Shown in pieces: positions 1 through 11,876 of a DNA stretch of 64,000 nucleotides (positions are counted from its first letter, which is position 1; every line of letters begins with the position of its first letter). A program made the translations under genes and the position numbers. Origin of the DNA: Nemertoderma westbladi (lineage: Eukaryota > Xenacoelomorpha > Nemertodermatida > Nemertodermatidae); assembly GCA_032718475.1 (NCBI GenBank), contig JAUCBJ010007407.1, forward strand, positions 17,060-81,059. The letters run 5' to 3'. The notes under the pieces were generated by a model, which saw only the letters and a program-made list of their open reading frames with translations, was not told where the DNA came from and searched no databases.

Positions 1-261
1 GATCAAATAATTATATCCAGACAACCCCCCCCCCCCCTTTGTCAAGTCCTACGAATCCCTGGGTTAACCTGTACTTCCTACAGGTGCGAACTATTGCCAT
101 TCGTCAGTACGCGAGTACATATTAGGTACGGACAGCATATGTTCCATAATTTAGTGATTCATAGCACTGACTGTTTGGTACCGGTTCGCTTTGTAGAACG
201 TACATTAGTACCCCCCCCCCCCCCCCCCCTGTCTGGAGTTAGCTATTTGATCAGGCAAGGA
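1..261. repeat. Imperfect inverted repeat enclosing poly-C tracts
   Basis: The first 23 bases (GATCAAATA...CCAGACA) reappear inverted at about 231-259 (TGTCTGGA...ATTTGATC). Each arm is followed on its inner side by a poly-C run (about 25-38 and 211-229). The arms are imperfect and the left one touches the window edge, so the element may extend further left. It could be a small foldback element or a feature of the surrounding LTR-like sequence. Confidence 0.4.
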
Positions 262-981
262 GCATTTCTGCTACCGGCACACTGCTTGGCCTAGGGAGGT
301 TTATTAATATCCTACCGCGCCTTGCCACGTACTGATAGGTATTGCTGCTAACTACCGCAGCAACAAAGTTCTAGAATTAAATTAGTATACCAGATCAGCT
401 AACGTACGGTAGCGATTAACCCCTATTCTTATCTTACAACCAGAATCTGGTATTAGTGCCGATCACGGGTGTAGTTACTAACACTGTGGTTGCCCATTGG
501 GTTGTGGATAGGAAGGAGAGAGCTTTGACGTCATTCGTGAGTATAAAGTTCTACAAAACGCGACTAGTTTATTTTAGTAGCTAGCGCACGGTATCATTTT
601 AGTCAGAAAATCACTAAAACCTAGTAAAAGGAATTACACGAAATTGTTTTATTTGTAACACACCCACACACACACGCCCTAAAACATATTGCCCTTAAAG
701 TTCTACTAGCTATAGCGCACTATACATTACTTTAGGTGGAAATTGTCTGTATTTGTAAAATTAGGATCTGATTTAGTTGCGGCAAGATAGAGTATTTCAC
801 TTTCGTTATTAAACTGTTGATTTCTGTCCAGCAGTTATTGTTACATTTAGGCTTGACCCTTTAGACTGATTTCGTACAGGGGGATCAGTTATCGTTACAT
901 TTAGGCACGACCCCTTTTCGACTGATTTAGGACAGTCAGTGTTGTTACGCTAGGTCTGTTAACCCACTAGCTCGTATATAA

Positions 982-1006
982 ACCATATAAATCACACCGC
1001 GGCAAG
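982..1006 (+). promoter_or_regulatory. Conserved TATA-box core promoter of the LTR
   Basis: ACCATATAAATCACACCGCGGCAAG is conserved between this LTR-like segment and both LTRs of element B, while the surrounding sequence has diverged. An ATATAAAT box followed by a conserved GC-rich block fits an LTR core promoter. Promoter function is inferred from conservation and position. Confidence 0.5.
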
Positions 1007-1325
1007 TTACTGTATTTAGGACTGTCAGTGATAGTTAGGATTCGCTGCGCGGGGATTGTTTTCCCGTGAGTTTGGTCTGTTACTGTAACTGTACATCTGC
1101 CTCACCGGTTAGAGGACAGGTATCCTTCTGTCTAGTACGTAGGCATTAGACCCGCTCACGTACATAGAATAGATACTAGGCTCTGTTCCTCGCCAGTAGT
1201 CGTTTGTGTATTGTATCTGTTTGTTTAGATATCCTGGACTGGGATTTGTTGTCAGATACTGTACAAGCCCGTATACATTACTAGAGTCTCATAGTAAGAT
1301 ACATCGTTACTAGGATCTGGTAAGT

Positions 1326-4300
1326 GGTATACTACTGGACCCTTACATACTCATCGGTCAAAACGCGCATGAAGCGCTCGAGACATTGGAGAAACGGCCT
1401 GCTCAACCGCAACCACTACAAGCTTATGCGGGAAGAACTAGAGTGGGTTGGTACTTTACTGGCCCTTCCCGTAGAACTCTCATGGAAAGATTACCGAAAG
1501 ATCAGGTATATCAAGTAAGAGAATGGGAAGTTGAGAGCAGTGAGTTAAAAGATCCAACTGAGGGAACACCATACTCCTCAGATAATGACGATGTCCACCA
1601 ACTCTTCGACGAGGAGAATACCATTGATCTCCTTAAGGAAAACGAGACTTGGCAAAACCAAGTGAACTTATGTCAGCTCCTTCGTCCATCAGAACGAGAC
1701 GACTATAACAACGAACTTAATGACGTCATTGAACGTTATAATGCCAAGACTCGGGATGAACACGCCGTACGATTCTTTACTCAAGAGGCTGTAGAGCCCA
1801 ATTCCTACGATTAGGCCCTATCGGTAGAAGAAGAAAGAGCCAAGCAGATCCAAGAGACAACTACACGTTTTCTTAAAGATCAAGGTAGATATGAAATCGG
1901 TCTACCTTTCCGAAAGCGAGAACCAAAGTTCATAAACAACAGACCCTTGGCGGAGAAAAGAATTGCTCAACTACATCGACGCCTTACAGCAAATTCTTCA
2001 GCTAAAGAAATGTATCAAACGCAGTTGAAGAAATTTATTAGCAAGGGATATGCGGAGCGAGTACCGGAAGAAACAACTATAACTGAGAGAATGTATTATT
2101 TAACTCACCATTACGTTCCCAAACCCGGTAAACCCCATGAGGTACGAGTGGTGTTTGACGGCTCCGCCCTCTATATGGGCCAATCCCTTAATTCCGAATT
2201 GTTACCCGGACCCAACTTACTCCAATCCTTTTTGGGAATACTCTTAAGATTAAGACAATATTCAATCGCTTTCGCCTCAGATATAGAAGGCATGTTCTTA
2301 CAAGTCAAGGCGCTGGATAGGGATCGAGATAGCCTACGATTTCTGTGGTGGCCTGAAGGAGACCTCAACCAGAAACCGGTGGAGTACTGGATGACCATCC
2401 AGGCTTTTGGGATAATCTCAAGCCCTTCAAACGCCTGTTCAGTGGTGCGCACCACTGCGGATGACAACCGAGAAGCCTTCTCTAAAGAGGTGATTGACAA
2501 CATCAAACGGGATATATACATGGACGACAACCTAAAGTCCCTTCCATCAGTCGAAGAAGCATTTAATGTCGCTAAAGGAACGGTAGAGTGCTTAAAAAGA
2601 GGTGGATTTCGATTAACTAAATTCACCAGCAACTCCCGTGAGTTTCTGGAGTCGATCCCGGTAGAAGATCGAGGAGCGAAAGACCTAGATCTAATCAAAG
2701 ATGATCTTCCAGAAACCAAGACACTTGGTTTGAAATGGGACACAGAGAGAGATATCCTGTTTTTCCAGCTAAAACAGCGAGATAATCCAGTTCGGACTAA
2801 ACGGATTTGTTTAAGTATCCTGAGCACTTATTTCGATCCATTGGGATTTATTCGCCCAGTTATATTGATTGCTCGGAGTTTAGTACAACAAATGTGGCTT
2901 GAAAACCACTCATGGGACGATCCACTTAAGGGAGAATTATTAAAGAAGTGGATGAAATGGGAAGATTCTCTACCAGCCATCGAGAACTTTATAATTTCCC
3001 GTTCATATTTTGGTCATGCTCTCCCTACGTATTCCTATCAACTCCATGTGTTTGGAGACGCCAGCGATATGGGAATAGGTATAGTAGCCTACCTAAGAGT
3101 GGAAACTCCGGATGGAATCAAAGTCGCCTTGGTTACCTCTAAGGCATTGATAAACAACAAGTTGAAAGTTCCTCGAGCGGAGTTAAAAGCGGCTCTATAC
3201 GCTACAGCCATCGGCCAGAATGTAACAGAACAGATCGACTATCCACTGGAGAAAACTGTCTATTGGACCGATGCTTTACTCGTGTTGGAGTATATAACCA
3301 ATGAAGTCTGTCAGTTCAGTGTCTTCGTTACCTACAGAGTAGCCATTATACTTAGTCGCACGAAGATGGATCAATGGAGACATTGCCCCGGAACGATCAA
3401 TCCAGCAGACATCGCCTCCAGGGGAGCTACTCCACAAGAACTGGTAGATACTCCAGACTGGTTAGGTGGACCCGACTTCCTCTACAAAGAAGAAGAAGAA
3501 TGGCCTCCTCATCTTACTACGGCAGAGATCAGACAGGCCAAGGGAGCGGAGAAAGTCAAACCTAAAACTCGGGCGAGTAAATCGAAGTTATTTAAACCTA
3601 TGGTAGATCTGTCTGTACTACACACTTCCGGAGACGACGCTTTGGATCCGAAACCCACAGCCATAAATAAGTCTGTTGTGGAAATCCATGAGAAGGATTG
3701 GAAATCTGGAATACCAGACGTCTCGCAAGGACTCTCACCTCTCCTGCAGAGAGCGATACATCACTACAGTTCCTGGAATCGGCTCTGTAAGGCCGTCACA
3801 TATTTAAAACGATGTTTTCATCATCACTACTCCGGGACGAAGACCAATAGTGATACCGCTCCACTAACATCGGTGCAGGTCCATGTTGTTAAAGGTCTTC
3901 CCAAATATAAGATATCCGTCAGGTTTCTGAAGGAGAAGATCAGTTATCAGGAGCATGAAGAAACCAACAAGCAGATGCTGAGACTCCTGCAATGCTATGA
4001 GGATTCCGATAAGTATTTCCTGTTGTTGAGAAATCCACAGATGCGCTTAAGGGATCATTTCTCTAGCACAATGATAGATGGGTTGATACGTGTTGGAGGA
4101 AGATTAACGAATGCTCCATTATCCTTTGACACTAAATTTCCCATACTTATTAGAAATCTTGAGATACAAGTCAAGATGATTGTAGATGTTCACAGCAAAC
4201 TTTATCATGCTGGTAGAGAACGAGTTCTTAGCGAAATTCGAACTCGCTATTATTTTTATAAACCCCGTAGAGCTCTGAATCAAGTTCTTAGGAACTGCAT

Positions 4301-5393
4301 ACCCTGTAGGAAAGCATTCAGTAGGCCTTTAACACGAGAACGAGTAAGCTTCTATGAACCACCCTTTACTAATACCGGTGTAGATTTATTTGGCCCTATT
4401 GAAGTATATCGTGCTAGGACTATAGTCAAGAGATGGTGTGTCATCTTTGTTTGTATGACTTGTAGATCATCCATCTTGTCTATCCATCTCGATATGGTGA
4501 ACGATTTATCTACCAACAGTTTCCTATTAAGCTTACGACGACAGATCGCTCGCTTTGGAACCAGTAACACGATGAGATCTGATAAGGGAACAAACTTCAT
4601 TGGTGCCAACAATGAAATCAAAGCTTACGTCAAAGATTGGAACCAAAGACAGGTGGACGATAAGCTACGAGTAACAGCGTCTAGCTGGACCTTCAACGCC
4701 GCCGACGCCCCTTGGTGGGGAGGAAGTTGGGAGAGATTAATAAGAAGTGTGAAGACCGCATTTCACTTTATAGTGCCGTGCCGCGCGTATCTCACCGACG
4801 AACTTTTGTGGACGTTAATGGAGGAAATCGCCTCCTATCTCAACGAGAGACCGCTTATGCCAGTCTCATCGAGTCCCGATTCCCTGGAAGCGCTAACACC
4901 CGCGCACTTCCTACTGAAGAAACCTGTAGCCATGCTCCCACAATCGGAAATCACAGACGGAGACGAATACTGCCGGCAAACTTGGCAACTCATGCAGTTG
5001 TTATCCCGTCGTTTTGCTGACCATTTCGAAAAACATTATCTGCCCACGCTACAACTTCGAACTAAGTGGTTTGCGCAGCAAGAAAACGTCAGCGCTGGAG
5101 ACATGGTCCTTATTGTGGATGCAGATCTTCCACGTAAGCGGTGGCAGACAGGTCGTATCATCGAGACTCACATCTCGGATGACGGTTTGGTGCGATCGGT
5201 AGAACTTGTCGTCATGCGACGTAACTTCAAGAAACCGGGAATTGTCTTCGAGACACAGCAGCTCAATCGCCCAGTTGGTCGCTTATGTTTACTGGAAAGA
5301 GACAGAGAACTCTCCGGAAACTATGGAAGACAAGATACTCTTCCCACGACCACCTCCCTAATCCAACAAACATCTAGGGACTCCCCAGCTTAG
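1326..5393 (+). pseudogene. pol: BEL/Pao pol polyprotein of element A (gag missing, one in-frame stop)
   Basis: The frame opens within the end of the protease region (LIGQNAHEALETLEKRP, also found in element C) and runs to a TAG at 5391-5393. The only interruption is an in-frame TAG at 1812-1814, in the linker between protease and reverse transcriptase. Counting from 1947, reverse transcriptase occupies roughly residues 40-330 with YMDD at 191-194, followed by an RNase H region ending near DIASRGATPQE. An integrase follows with an H-H-C-C zinc region near 745-795, then the catalytic triad in TGVDLFG, SDKGTNF and WERLIRSVK, and a C-terminal domain ending RLCLLERD. All catalytic motifs I can check are present. 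Leader, gag and most of the protease are absent, so this copy could not move alone. Closest relative in the window: element C. Confidence 0.9.
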
Positions 5394-7023
5394 CAGCGTC
5401 TGGAGTGGGTGTGTGAACATATTATTTTATATTCTTATTATTTTATATTTATGTATGTATTATTATGTAATTTTATTATAATCGTTTTCTTTAATTTTAT
5501 TTAGTAGAATGTTATTTTAGCGATTATTTAGTAGATTAGTGCAATATATATTTGCGTTTATTATTTAATTACTTATATATTATATATTTAGTGCGATGGC
5601 GGGAAATAATTCTTTTTCTCTTTCCTTACTGTCCGTATTATATTACAAATACGTAACTACAGTAAGATGAAATATCCGTACTTATTAAAGTACAATAAAG
5701 CTCCTACTATATTCAAGTATTATTGGTAAAGTAGAGTATTAGGAATGCAAAATTCAGATCCTCGTATCTCGGCTAAACCAAGCTCTGGGTAGACCTTGGA
5801 AACGACTTGCCTCTTCTCACTGACACTGCTTCGTGCGATATTGCTCTCATACCGTATATTAAATAATACATATAGTAGCGTGATGTCCCTTTAACAGTAG
5901 CATACAACGCAAATAAATCTGTTAAACCCTTTGACCATCTGCAATTCTAGTCGATTAAGATATCGCGTCACCCACCGATATACTTGAAAGACAAAATTCT
6001 AGAATCAGTGGTTAACGTCCCCAGACAAGTTCTGGAATAAACTGGTGCCCATCCTAAATATTAATTATTAATATTTACAAAATTGTCAAATTTTAGATCC
6101 TTTAAAATTCTAGTCTATTAAGATATCGTAGCACTTACCGATATTCTTAAAAAGACCAATTTCCTAGAATCAAGGATCCTAGTCCCCAGACATGTTCTGG
6201 AATAAAATTGTGTCTATTCAATATTCAATAATAAAATTTACGGGAATAAATTTAAATTCATATTTTAATGAATTTGATAAATTGTCATCTTTATACAATT
6301 TATAACATTCCCAAAATTCCATTAATTAATAGATCATGAGAGCGGAGATTCACCCTATTAAGTATGTTAGTGTGCAAGAATCTCCAATATATAGTCAATA
6401 GCCGATAAAATTCATAAAATCATGTATAAAGAGGAATATTGACAATTAAAGAATTACTATTAAATAGCATCCCAGATCTGTATGCATGAGAATTACCCTA
6501 ATTCTACCGCTAGCTTTCCATAATGTCACCATGGCAACAACCACGCGTGAATTAGAAGTGAGTTAAAAGAACAATAAAGCTTGCCCATTGAATAGCATAA
6601 GGAATAAATAGCACACTGCTAGTATCCCAGGATACCCTATAATAACGTGGCATTCTGGAAGGCACTGACTAACGGACAAATGGCCCGAATGTGTGCGATT
6701 TGTGACAGTTGTGTGGAATTTGTGTGTTTATAGGTGAATGTTACTACTAAAGTGTGTTTACAGTAGCGAGTCGCAATTGTGAAAGTAGCCCTAACTCTCC
6801 AGTAAGAACCTGAAGTAAATCTAAGCCTTTGGGACGGTCGGTGGAGTGACTCGCGCTGGTTGTTGTGGTCGTTGTGCAGCTACGACGTTGGCGATAGGCA
6901 CATCGGCGAAAGTACACCAGCGCTGAGGATCTTGCGCTGTCCGGGGGCCGAGAGGGGTAGGCAGCGACGCCCGCTAGCCTAAATATAAACTCATTATAAT
7001 ATTGATAAACTCATATAGCAGAT
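5394..7023 (+). other. Conserved 1.6-kb non-coding spacer between pol and accessory ORF (element A)
   Basis: No coding frame is supported here. The whole stretch is matched, inverted, by 45175-46779 in element C, so it is an inherited part of this BEL family rather than random flank. It holds an internal tandem duplication with palindromes and an AT-rich first part. A promoter or splice acceptor for the downstream ORF would be expected here, but I cannot point to one with confidence. Confidence 0.7.
5943..6240 (+). repeat. Tandem duplication (about 163-bp unit) carrying a CCAGA-N5-TCTGG palindrome
   Basis: Two diverged units start with AATTCTAGTC/TTATTAAGATATCG at 5943 and 6106. Each contains CCCCAGACA(A/T)GTTCTGGAATAAA, giving the palindromes CCAGACAAGTTCTGG (6021-6035) and CCAGACATGTTCTGG (6186-6200). 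Element C has the same pair at 46159-46173 and 45994-46008. Keeping the palindrome while the units drift suggests a protein-binding or RNA-structure site. Confidence 0.7.
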
Positions 7024-8382
7024 ATGACTGAGTTGATAGAAGATGATCTTGGTATCAGGGAGCGATATATTCTACCTTTACAAGCGTTTGTTGATAGCTT
7101 GATACGCGGCGACGCTGGTCCAACTACTCCGGAGGACGATGGTCGTTATATCGAACCGCCGATGTCCCAGGAGCAACTTACGCGTGAATTGGACTATAGA
7201 AAATTCACTGCTCGCTATACGCATTGTAATGGTACGTATATGGACTTCTTAACTACTGGCCATCCTATCGATTTACACGATACGGACGATATCGACACCG
7301 AAAGGGAAATGGTCCTGTTTAAATATCATACCCAGCGGAGTCGGAACGATAAATTGAGAATCGAATGCGAAAATTCCATTCGAAATCGACTCGAAAGAGA
7401 AGACGTTAAAGAACCGGATAAACGCGGTAACTCCAACGTATATTTGGAATTCTTGAGAGAAACATTGTAAAACCGAATAAATATCACCCGCGTTTCCCCT
7501 ACAAGACGTGCGTCTTTGGTATTATTGCAATGAATGCCCAAGACCCAACCAACAAACGGAAAGACATAAACATCCGTAGAGACGTTGCTTTAAACACGGT
7601 TTTACTCGCTATATTTACAGGAGTTTCAAGCGAAACTTGTTCGATGTATCACCTACGCTCGCTCGATTCAAACAATCCTTAAATAAACCTATGATCAGAG
7701 TTCCGGAATACTCGGTCAGACCTCCTCATTCCCTAGTTAGACCTCAGACTCTTGATCCTAATAGTATCATGGATCCTCCCGAACTGTACTCACTGTTCAA
7801 AGATCTAGTGCTACCCGAACAGTTAGTCGGTGGCACTCCGGTTGTGGGCTCCCTAAATATTCGCCCATCTTACCTAGTCGGATTGGGATGCGGACATCTA
7901 ATATCGTCATTCAACCGTATCATCGCCCCTGTTTAACCCGATACAACCTGTCACCGAGGCGGAGGAAAGAGTTATACGAAACGCGTTGGACACTATTCGT
8001 CAAAAGATCGGAAAATGAACCTACAATTGTTTAGAGAAACGTAAATTACAGTAGCAAGTCCAAGCGGTAAACGAATTAACTTTATCTCAGTTCGATCAGG
8101 AAAGTCAGAATCTCTAAGAAGATATCGAACTTGGACGACCCTATTCTCTGCAAGAGTTTTGGACTAACGCATCGAAAGATAAGCGGAGGAAAATCAGATC
8201 GAGGAGAAGCATATCGAAATGGACGAGACATCGACCGTAACCCTAAACCTTCAGATGCAATTGTATTGCACCCTTTACCCAGGAGTTACAGCCCTCCTAG
8301 TAAAGTGGCTCGCCCCAAAGAGAAAAGGACTCTTGCTAGCCTCAAAAAACTGCGTAAACGCCGTCCGCGTAAGAAAGACTAA
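7024..8382 (+). pseudogene. Accessory ORF in env position, element A (broken)
   Basis: The N-terminal part (7024-7470, starting MTELIEDDLGIRERY) closely matches the start of the accessory ORF in element C. The last 35 residues or so (to 8382, PRSYSPPSKVARPKEKRT... and a Lys/Arg-rich end) also match C almost exactly. The middle lies in a second frame, with an in-frame stop after a possible zinc-knuckle remnant (CNECPRPNQQTERHKH, about 7529-7576) and a long stretch to 7936 that I cannot align with C. Frameshifts and stops make it non-functional as it stands. The protein family is unrecognised. I see no signal peptide or membrane helix, so it is not an ordinary env. The basic tail suggests nucleic-acid binding. 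Confidence 0.65.
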
Positions 8383-8450
8383 CTGTTTAGAGTATTTTTA
8401 TATTTTAGAAACTGTGATTTTTTATATTTTATAGACTAAAATCCCATTTT

Positions 8451-8460
8451 CTGGGAGCGG
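8451..8460 (+). other. Polypurine tract of element A
   Basis: CTGGGAGCGG lies immediately before the TG of the 3' LTR. The same GGAGCGG abuts the 3' LTR in elements B and C, which supports its role as the plus-strand primer site. Confidence 0.7.
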
Positions 8461-9626
8461 TGTAAAAGCTTTTGCGGAATTAGCCGGTTATTTTCCCCGT
8501 AAAGTACTCTGTAGTTGGTTTAACAGGCATAAAAAGCCGTATCCTTACTGTACTGGTGTTTTAGGGGACATAAAAAGCCATTTCTTCTGTATGTGTACTT
8601 TAGCGGACATAATTAGCAATTCTATGACGCAATGCGCTAGATCCTCTTGAAACAGTGTAGTTACTATGACGACAGCTAACAGCTGAGCTGTACACGTGTA
8701 GCTTTTTCCTTGTTCTCTGGTGTTTCTTTGTTCGGTCAACCAATCAGAGCGATTCTCCTGCTTTTTGTACAGAAACCTCCGGGAAATCGCGCAATGCATT
8801 ATGGGTCAATGTTTACATTTTGTCCTGAGCCCAGAAGACCGGCTTTTGGAATCTCTGTGTTTTCAGTCTTTAGCCCAACATTAGTAGGCTTAATTATAGA
8901 ACGTATATCTGTTATCTCACTCACCTAATCATATTGTCAACTACAAACACCGCATTTTTACTGCTATTTACTGTCGGTTGTTCATTATATCAGTTGATGG
9001 AATATTGTTATATTTGGATAATATCAATCAATAATCAGACACCCCAATCTTCTTGATATACTGAAGGTTAGAGAGACCGGTTACATATAACGATTGCGAC
9101 TCACATAAAAGTGGTTTGAAGTGAATCTAATGCTATTTCATAGGCACTACATGTATTGGCTGTTGTTCTCTTTATATGTGACTAAAATTAGTGAAGGTCG
9201 GCAGATCGGTGTGCAGCTTTGTGCAGTATTGTGTATGATTGTGACTGATAACAAAGCATCTCCTAAAGAATGCGCCATATACGTGAATCTATAGCCACCC
9301 CGTTGTGTCTAGTTTAAGTCATAACTCTGTTTACATATTTAGAGCGCCACGTCCTAAAGGAACTGTTAATATTTCCCGAAAGTGATTAATATTTGTCAGA
9401 GATTATATATTACGATCAGTCGAATAATACAGTAGGCCTACACCGCAAAACGGTTAGGCTTCCGAATCCAGTCTCCCGGGTATATCCAGCGGGTGAATGG
9501 TCGCGCATAGACTGGCTTCGGCTAATGTAGTGTATCAAATACTTGTCATAGGCTAAAGACGATTTATTATCTAGAAGACATCCCAATTTGGCAGTTTAAA
9601 CTGCTAAAGGTCTAAAAGCGCGAACA
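8461..9626 (+). repeat. 3' LTR of element A
   Basis: The segment begins TGTAAAAGCTT and ends GCGCGAACA, so it has canonical TG...CA ends. Both ends and several internal blocks match the 1,218-bp LTR of element C. It follows the polypurine tract directly. Its right end interrupts the gag of element D. The matching 5' LTR is not in the window. Confidence 0.8.
8738..8754 (+). promoter_or_regulatory. CCAAT-box block in LTR of element A
   Basis: CCAATCAGAGCGATT is kept in the A LTR and, in the same relative orientation, in both C LTRs (43318-43335 and 54121-54138). An inverted-CCAAT/NF-Y type site in U3 is the simplest reading; binding is inferred. Confidence 0.45.
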
Positions 9627-11876
9627 GTAGCTAACCTTTCCTTGTGCTTCAACGCCTTGTACTCACTACACCAAAACACTGTATGTGTACCACCGCAATA
9701 AACACAGACAATCACTCTTTTGTTCTGCTACCGGTACCTTCGTACCTGTACTCTTTTCACTCTCAGACGTCCCGCATACCTGATTACTGGAAGGCCTACC
9801 AGTACCGATACTCTCAGCTGCACTGTCCATCTGCATACTGGATTTAAACACCGAAGCATTCTTGCGATTGAAGTCACCACTTTTCTTCCCACTACTAGCG
9901 CCATATTTCTCCCCCTCTTTACTATGGCCCGGTGTGACTTCAGATAATTCAATAGTGCTGGGCTCAAATGAGGCCTTAACTCGCCTTCTCAACCAACTCT
10001 CCATACTCATAAATAAGTGAAGGCTCATTACCCCCTTCCCTAATAATCAGGCACTGCTCTCTCCACCTTCTCTGCACATAAGCCGGCATCCTCAGATACA
10101 CCTTACGCAATGTCTCAGCTGAGTGTAAGTCAGCCACATTGTTCATCTGATCCAAAGTATACACACACAGAGAAATGTTTGATAACAGTTGTCTCAGACC
10201 CAGCCTATCCAACTCTGCTACCTGTCTTCCATTCGTAACAGTACCAATGAAAACGCGTGAAATAATTGCTGGATGAGCAAACATCTCTTTCAAAGTTTTC
10301 CAAACAACCGCATAGGCTCGGCCATTACAACCGAAACCCGACACCGCATGTTTCGCCTTCCCATCCAGCTGCCCTTGCAACATCGCTAACTGTCTAGAAT
10401 CAGTGTAGTGCACCCTCGTATGCACAAGTTCATGGAACCACTCAACAAACTGTGGCCACGCTACAGGGTCACCACTAAACCGCAGTAGGTGGATATCCGG
10501 TACACCCCTCTCATCACTCAAACGCAGTAGGGCAACCTCAACACCACGTCCTCCAGCAGTCTCTGGGTCCGGAATAATGGTCTCTTCTCCTTCTACTAAC
10601 TCATCTATCCAATCATGTGTTCCTACAGGGTGGCCTCCTCTCACCCTACAATCGCCCCTAGACCCTGTGTCTCCCTCAGAAACACGTCTACTCCTCACTC
10701 CCTCATCAACCCTCCGACTCCCATAACCAGGGCCTCTGTCTCTGTCCCATCGCCTATTGTTCAACCCAGTCTCACCCTGTGGAGCACAACCTCCATCCAC
10801 TCTATCCCGACTACCCTGCTCTGAAATGGGTTCCTGTTTGCTTTCCACAGGCCAAGCATCACCCTGCAGGCCCCCCATATCAACTCTTGCACCCGAATGC
10901 ATAGGAACCTGTTCCACTTTCTCCCCTCCCAGCCAAACACCCCCCTGTTGAAATACAGGGCCCTGATGGCCACCTACATCGACCATCCTCACATTTTCGA
11001 CATTGTTTCCCAGCACTGTGAGGTGCTGTTCAACCGCTGTCACCAGCCCCCCCCCCCCTCAAACTCTTGCAACCTCACCCTCTGCTCATCCTCTACATCT
11101 CCTCTCAATCCTTGCTTGTACAACCCAGCTTCATAAGCTTTCTCTGCATGTTCCCATGCTAACACCTCTTCCCATTGCACCCTTATCTCCTCTACTCTTG
11201 CTTTTCTCCTCTCCTCTCTTGCAATCTCTTTCTTCTTACGCAATTCCTTGTCTACTTCTAACCGCTCAACCTCCCTCTTTCGGTCTACTTCTATCCGTTC
11301 AACCTCCCTCTTACTACAAGCCCGTTCTTTCTGTAACCGAAACTCAGCCATCTTCGCTTCCCCCTCTAGCCTTCTCGCCTCAGACATACCACTATATCCC
11401 GAAGCCTGTGAACTTCCTTTCACCACTTTGCCTGTATGGACCGATCTACCACTCTCCTTACTGTATGTAGACAGAGTCCCACTACCTTTTCCTGTTACTC
11501 TCCGTACACTAACACATCCCAAGGTATGTGTGCCACAATTCTCCTTCTAGCCTCCTCATATGTGCCCGCAATCCATCCTCGTTCTCCAGGTGTAATATCT
11601 CCACTCAAATATGCCGCTTTCACCCGCAATCCTGCCTGTTCCAACAACCGGCCTAAACTATCCGCACCAGCTACCGCATCTACACCTCCCCCTCCAGCGA
11701 TGAATGCCCGCACCTCATCCTCAACTTTCTCCAACTTCTCCAATTCCACCTTAAACCTATCCATGGGCCTCACTTCCTCACTCTGCCCACCTGCCAGTAC
11801 ACACACACTCGCTACCCTCTGCGCAATAGTTGGCCCAGAATTATCAGGGGACGACACCTCTTCACTATTATCCATG
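9627..11876 (-). pseudogene. gag: BEL/Pao gag of element D, cut by element A
   Basis: Read on the minus strand this is a Gag in four overlapping frames. An N-terminal acidic part starts at ATG 11874-11876. A highly charged coiled coil (Glu/Arg/Lys-rich, about 11470-11090) follows, then a Gly/Arg-rich linker, then a DUF1759 capsid-like domain (LLRFSGDPVAWPQFVEWF, about 10520-10150). A partial zinc knuckle near 9690-9660 runs straight into the end of the A LTR at 9626. One frameshift falls in a poly-G run (11047-11059), the others near 11500 and 10000. D is therefore older than A. Its pol, if kept, lies beyond the left edge of the window. Homopolymer sequencing error could explain the poly-G shift. 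Confidence 0.8.

Larger units (their letters stand above)
1..1274 (+). repeat. LTR-like segment related to the LTR of element B
   Basis: Parts of this stretch match the reverse complement of the 1.88-kb LTR of element B. The shared blocks are the TATA region with CACACCGCGGCAAG (about 982-1006), TAGGATTCGCTGCGCGG (about 1036-1054) and CTGCCTCACCGGTTA (about 1098-1113), in the same order and spacing. It therefore looks like a diverged LTR of the B type, with its start cut off by the window edge. The right boundary is approximate, placed near CCCGTATA. It is not similar to the LTR found at the 3' end of the adjoining element A, so the two ends do not form an ordinary LTR pair. Confidence 0.55.

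Noticed and set aside
4352-4621. Antisense ORFs inside pol of A (for example 2171-2827 and 4352-4621) and inside B pol
   Set aside because: They are mirror frames of conserved pol codons with no domain of their own.
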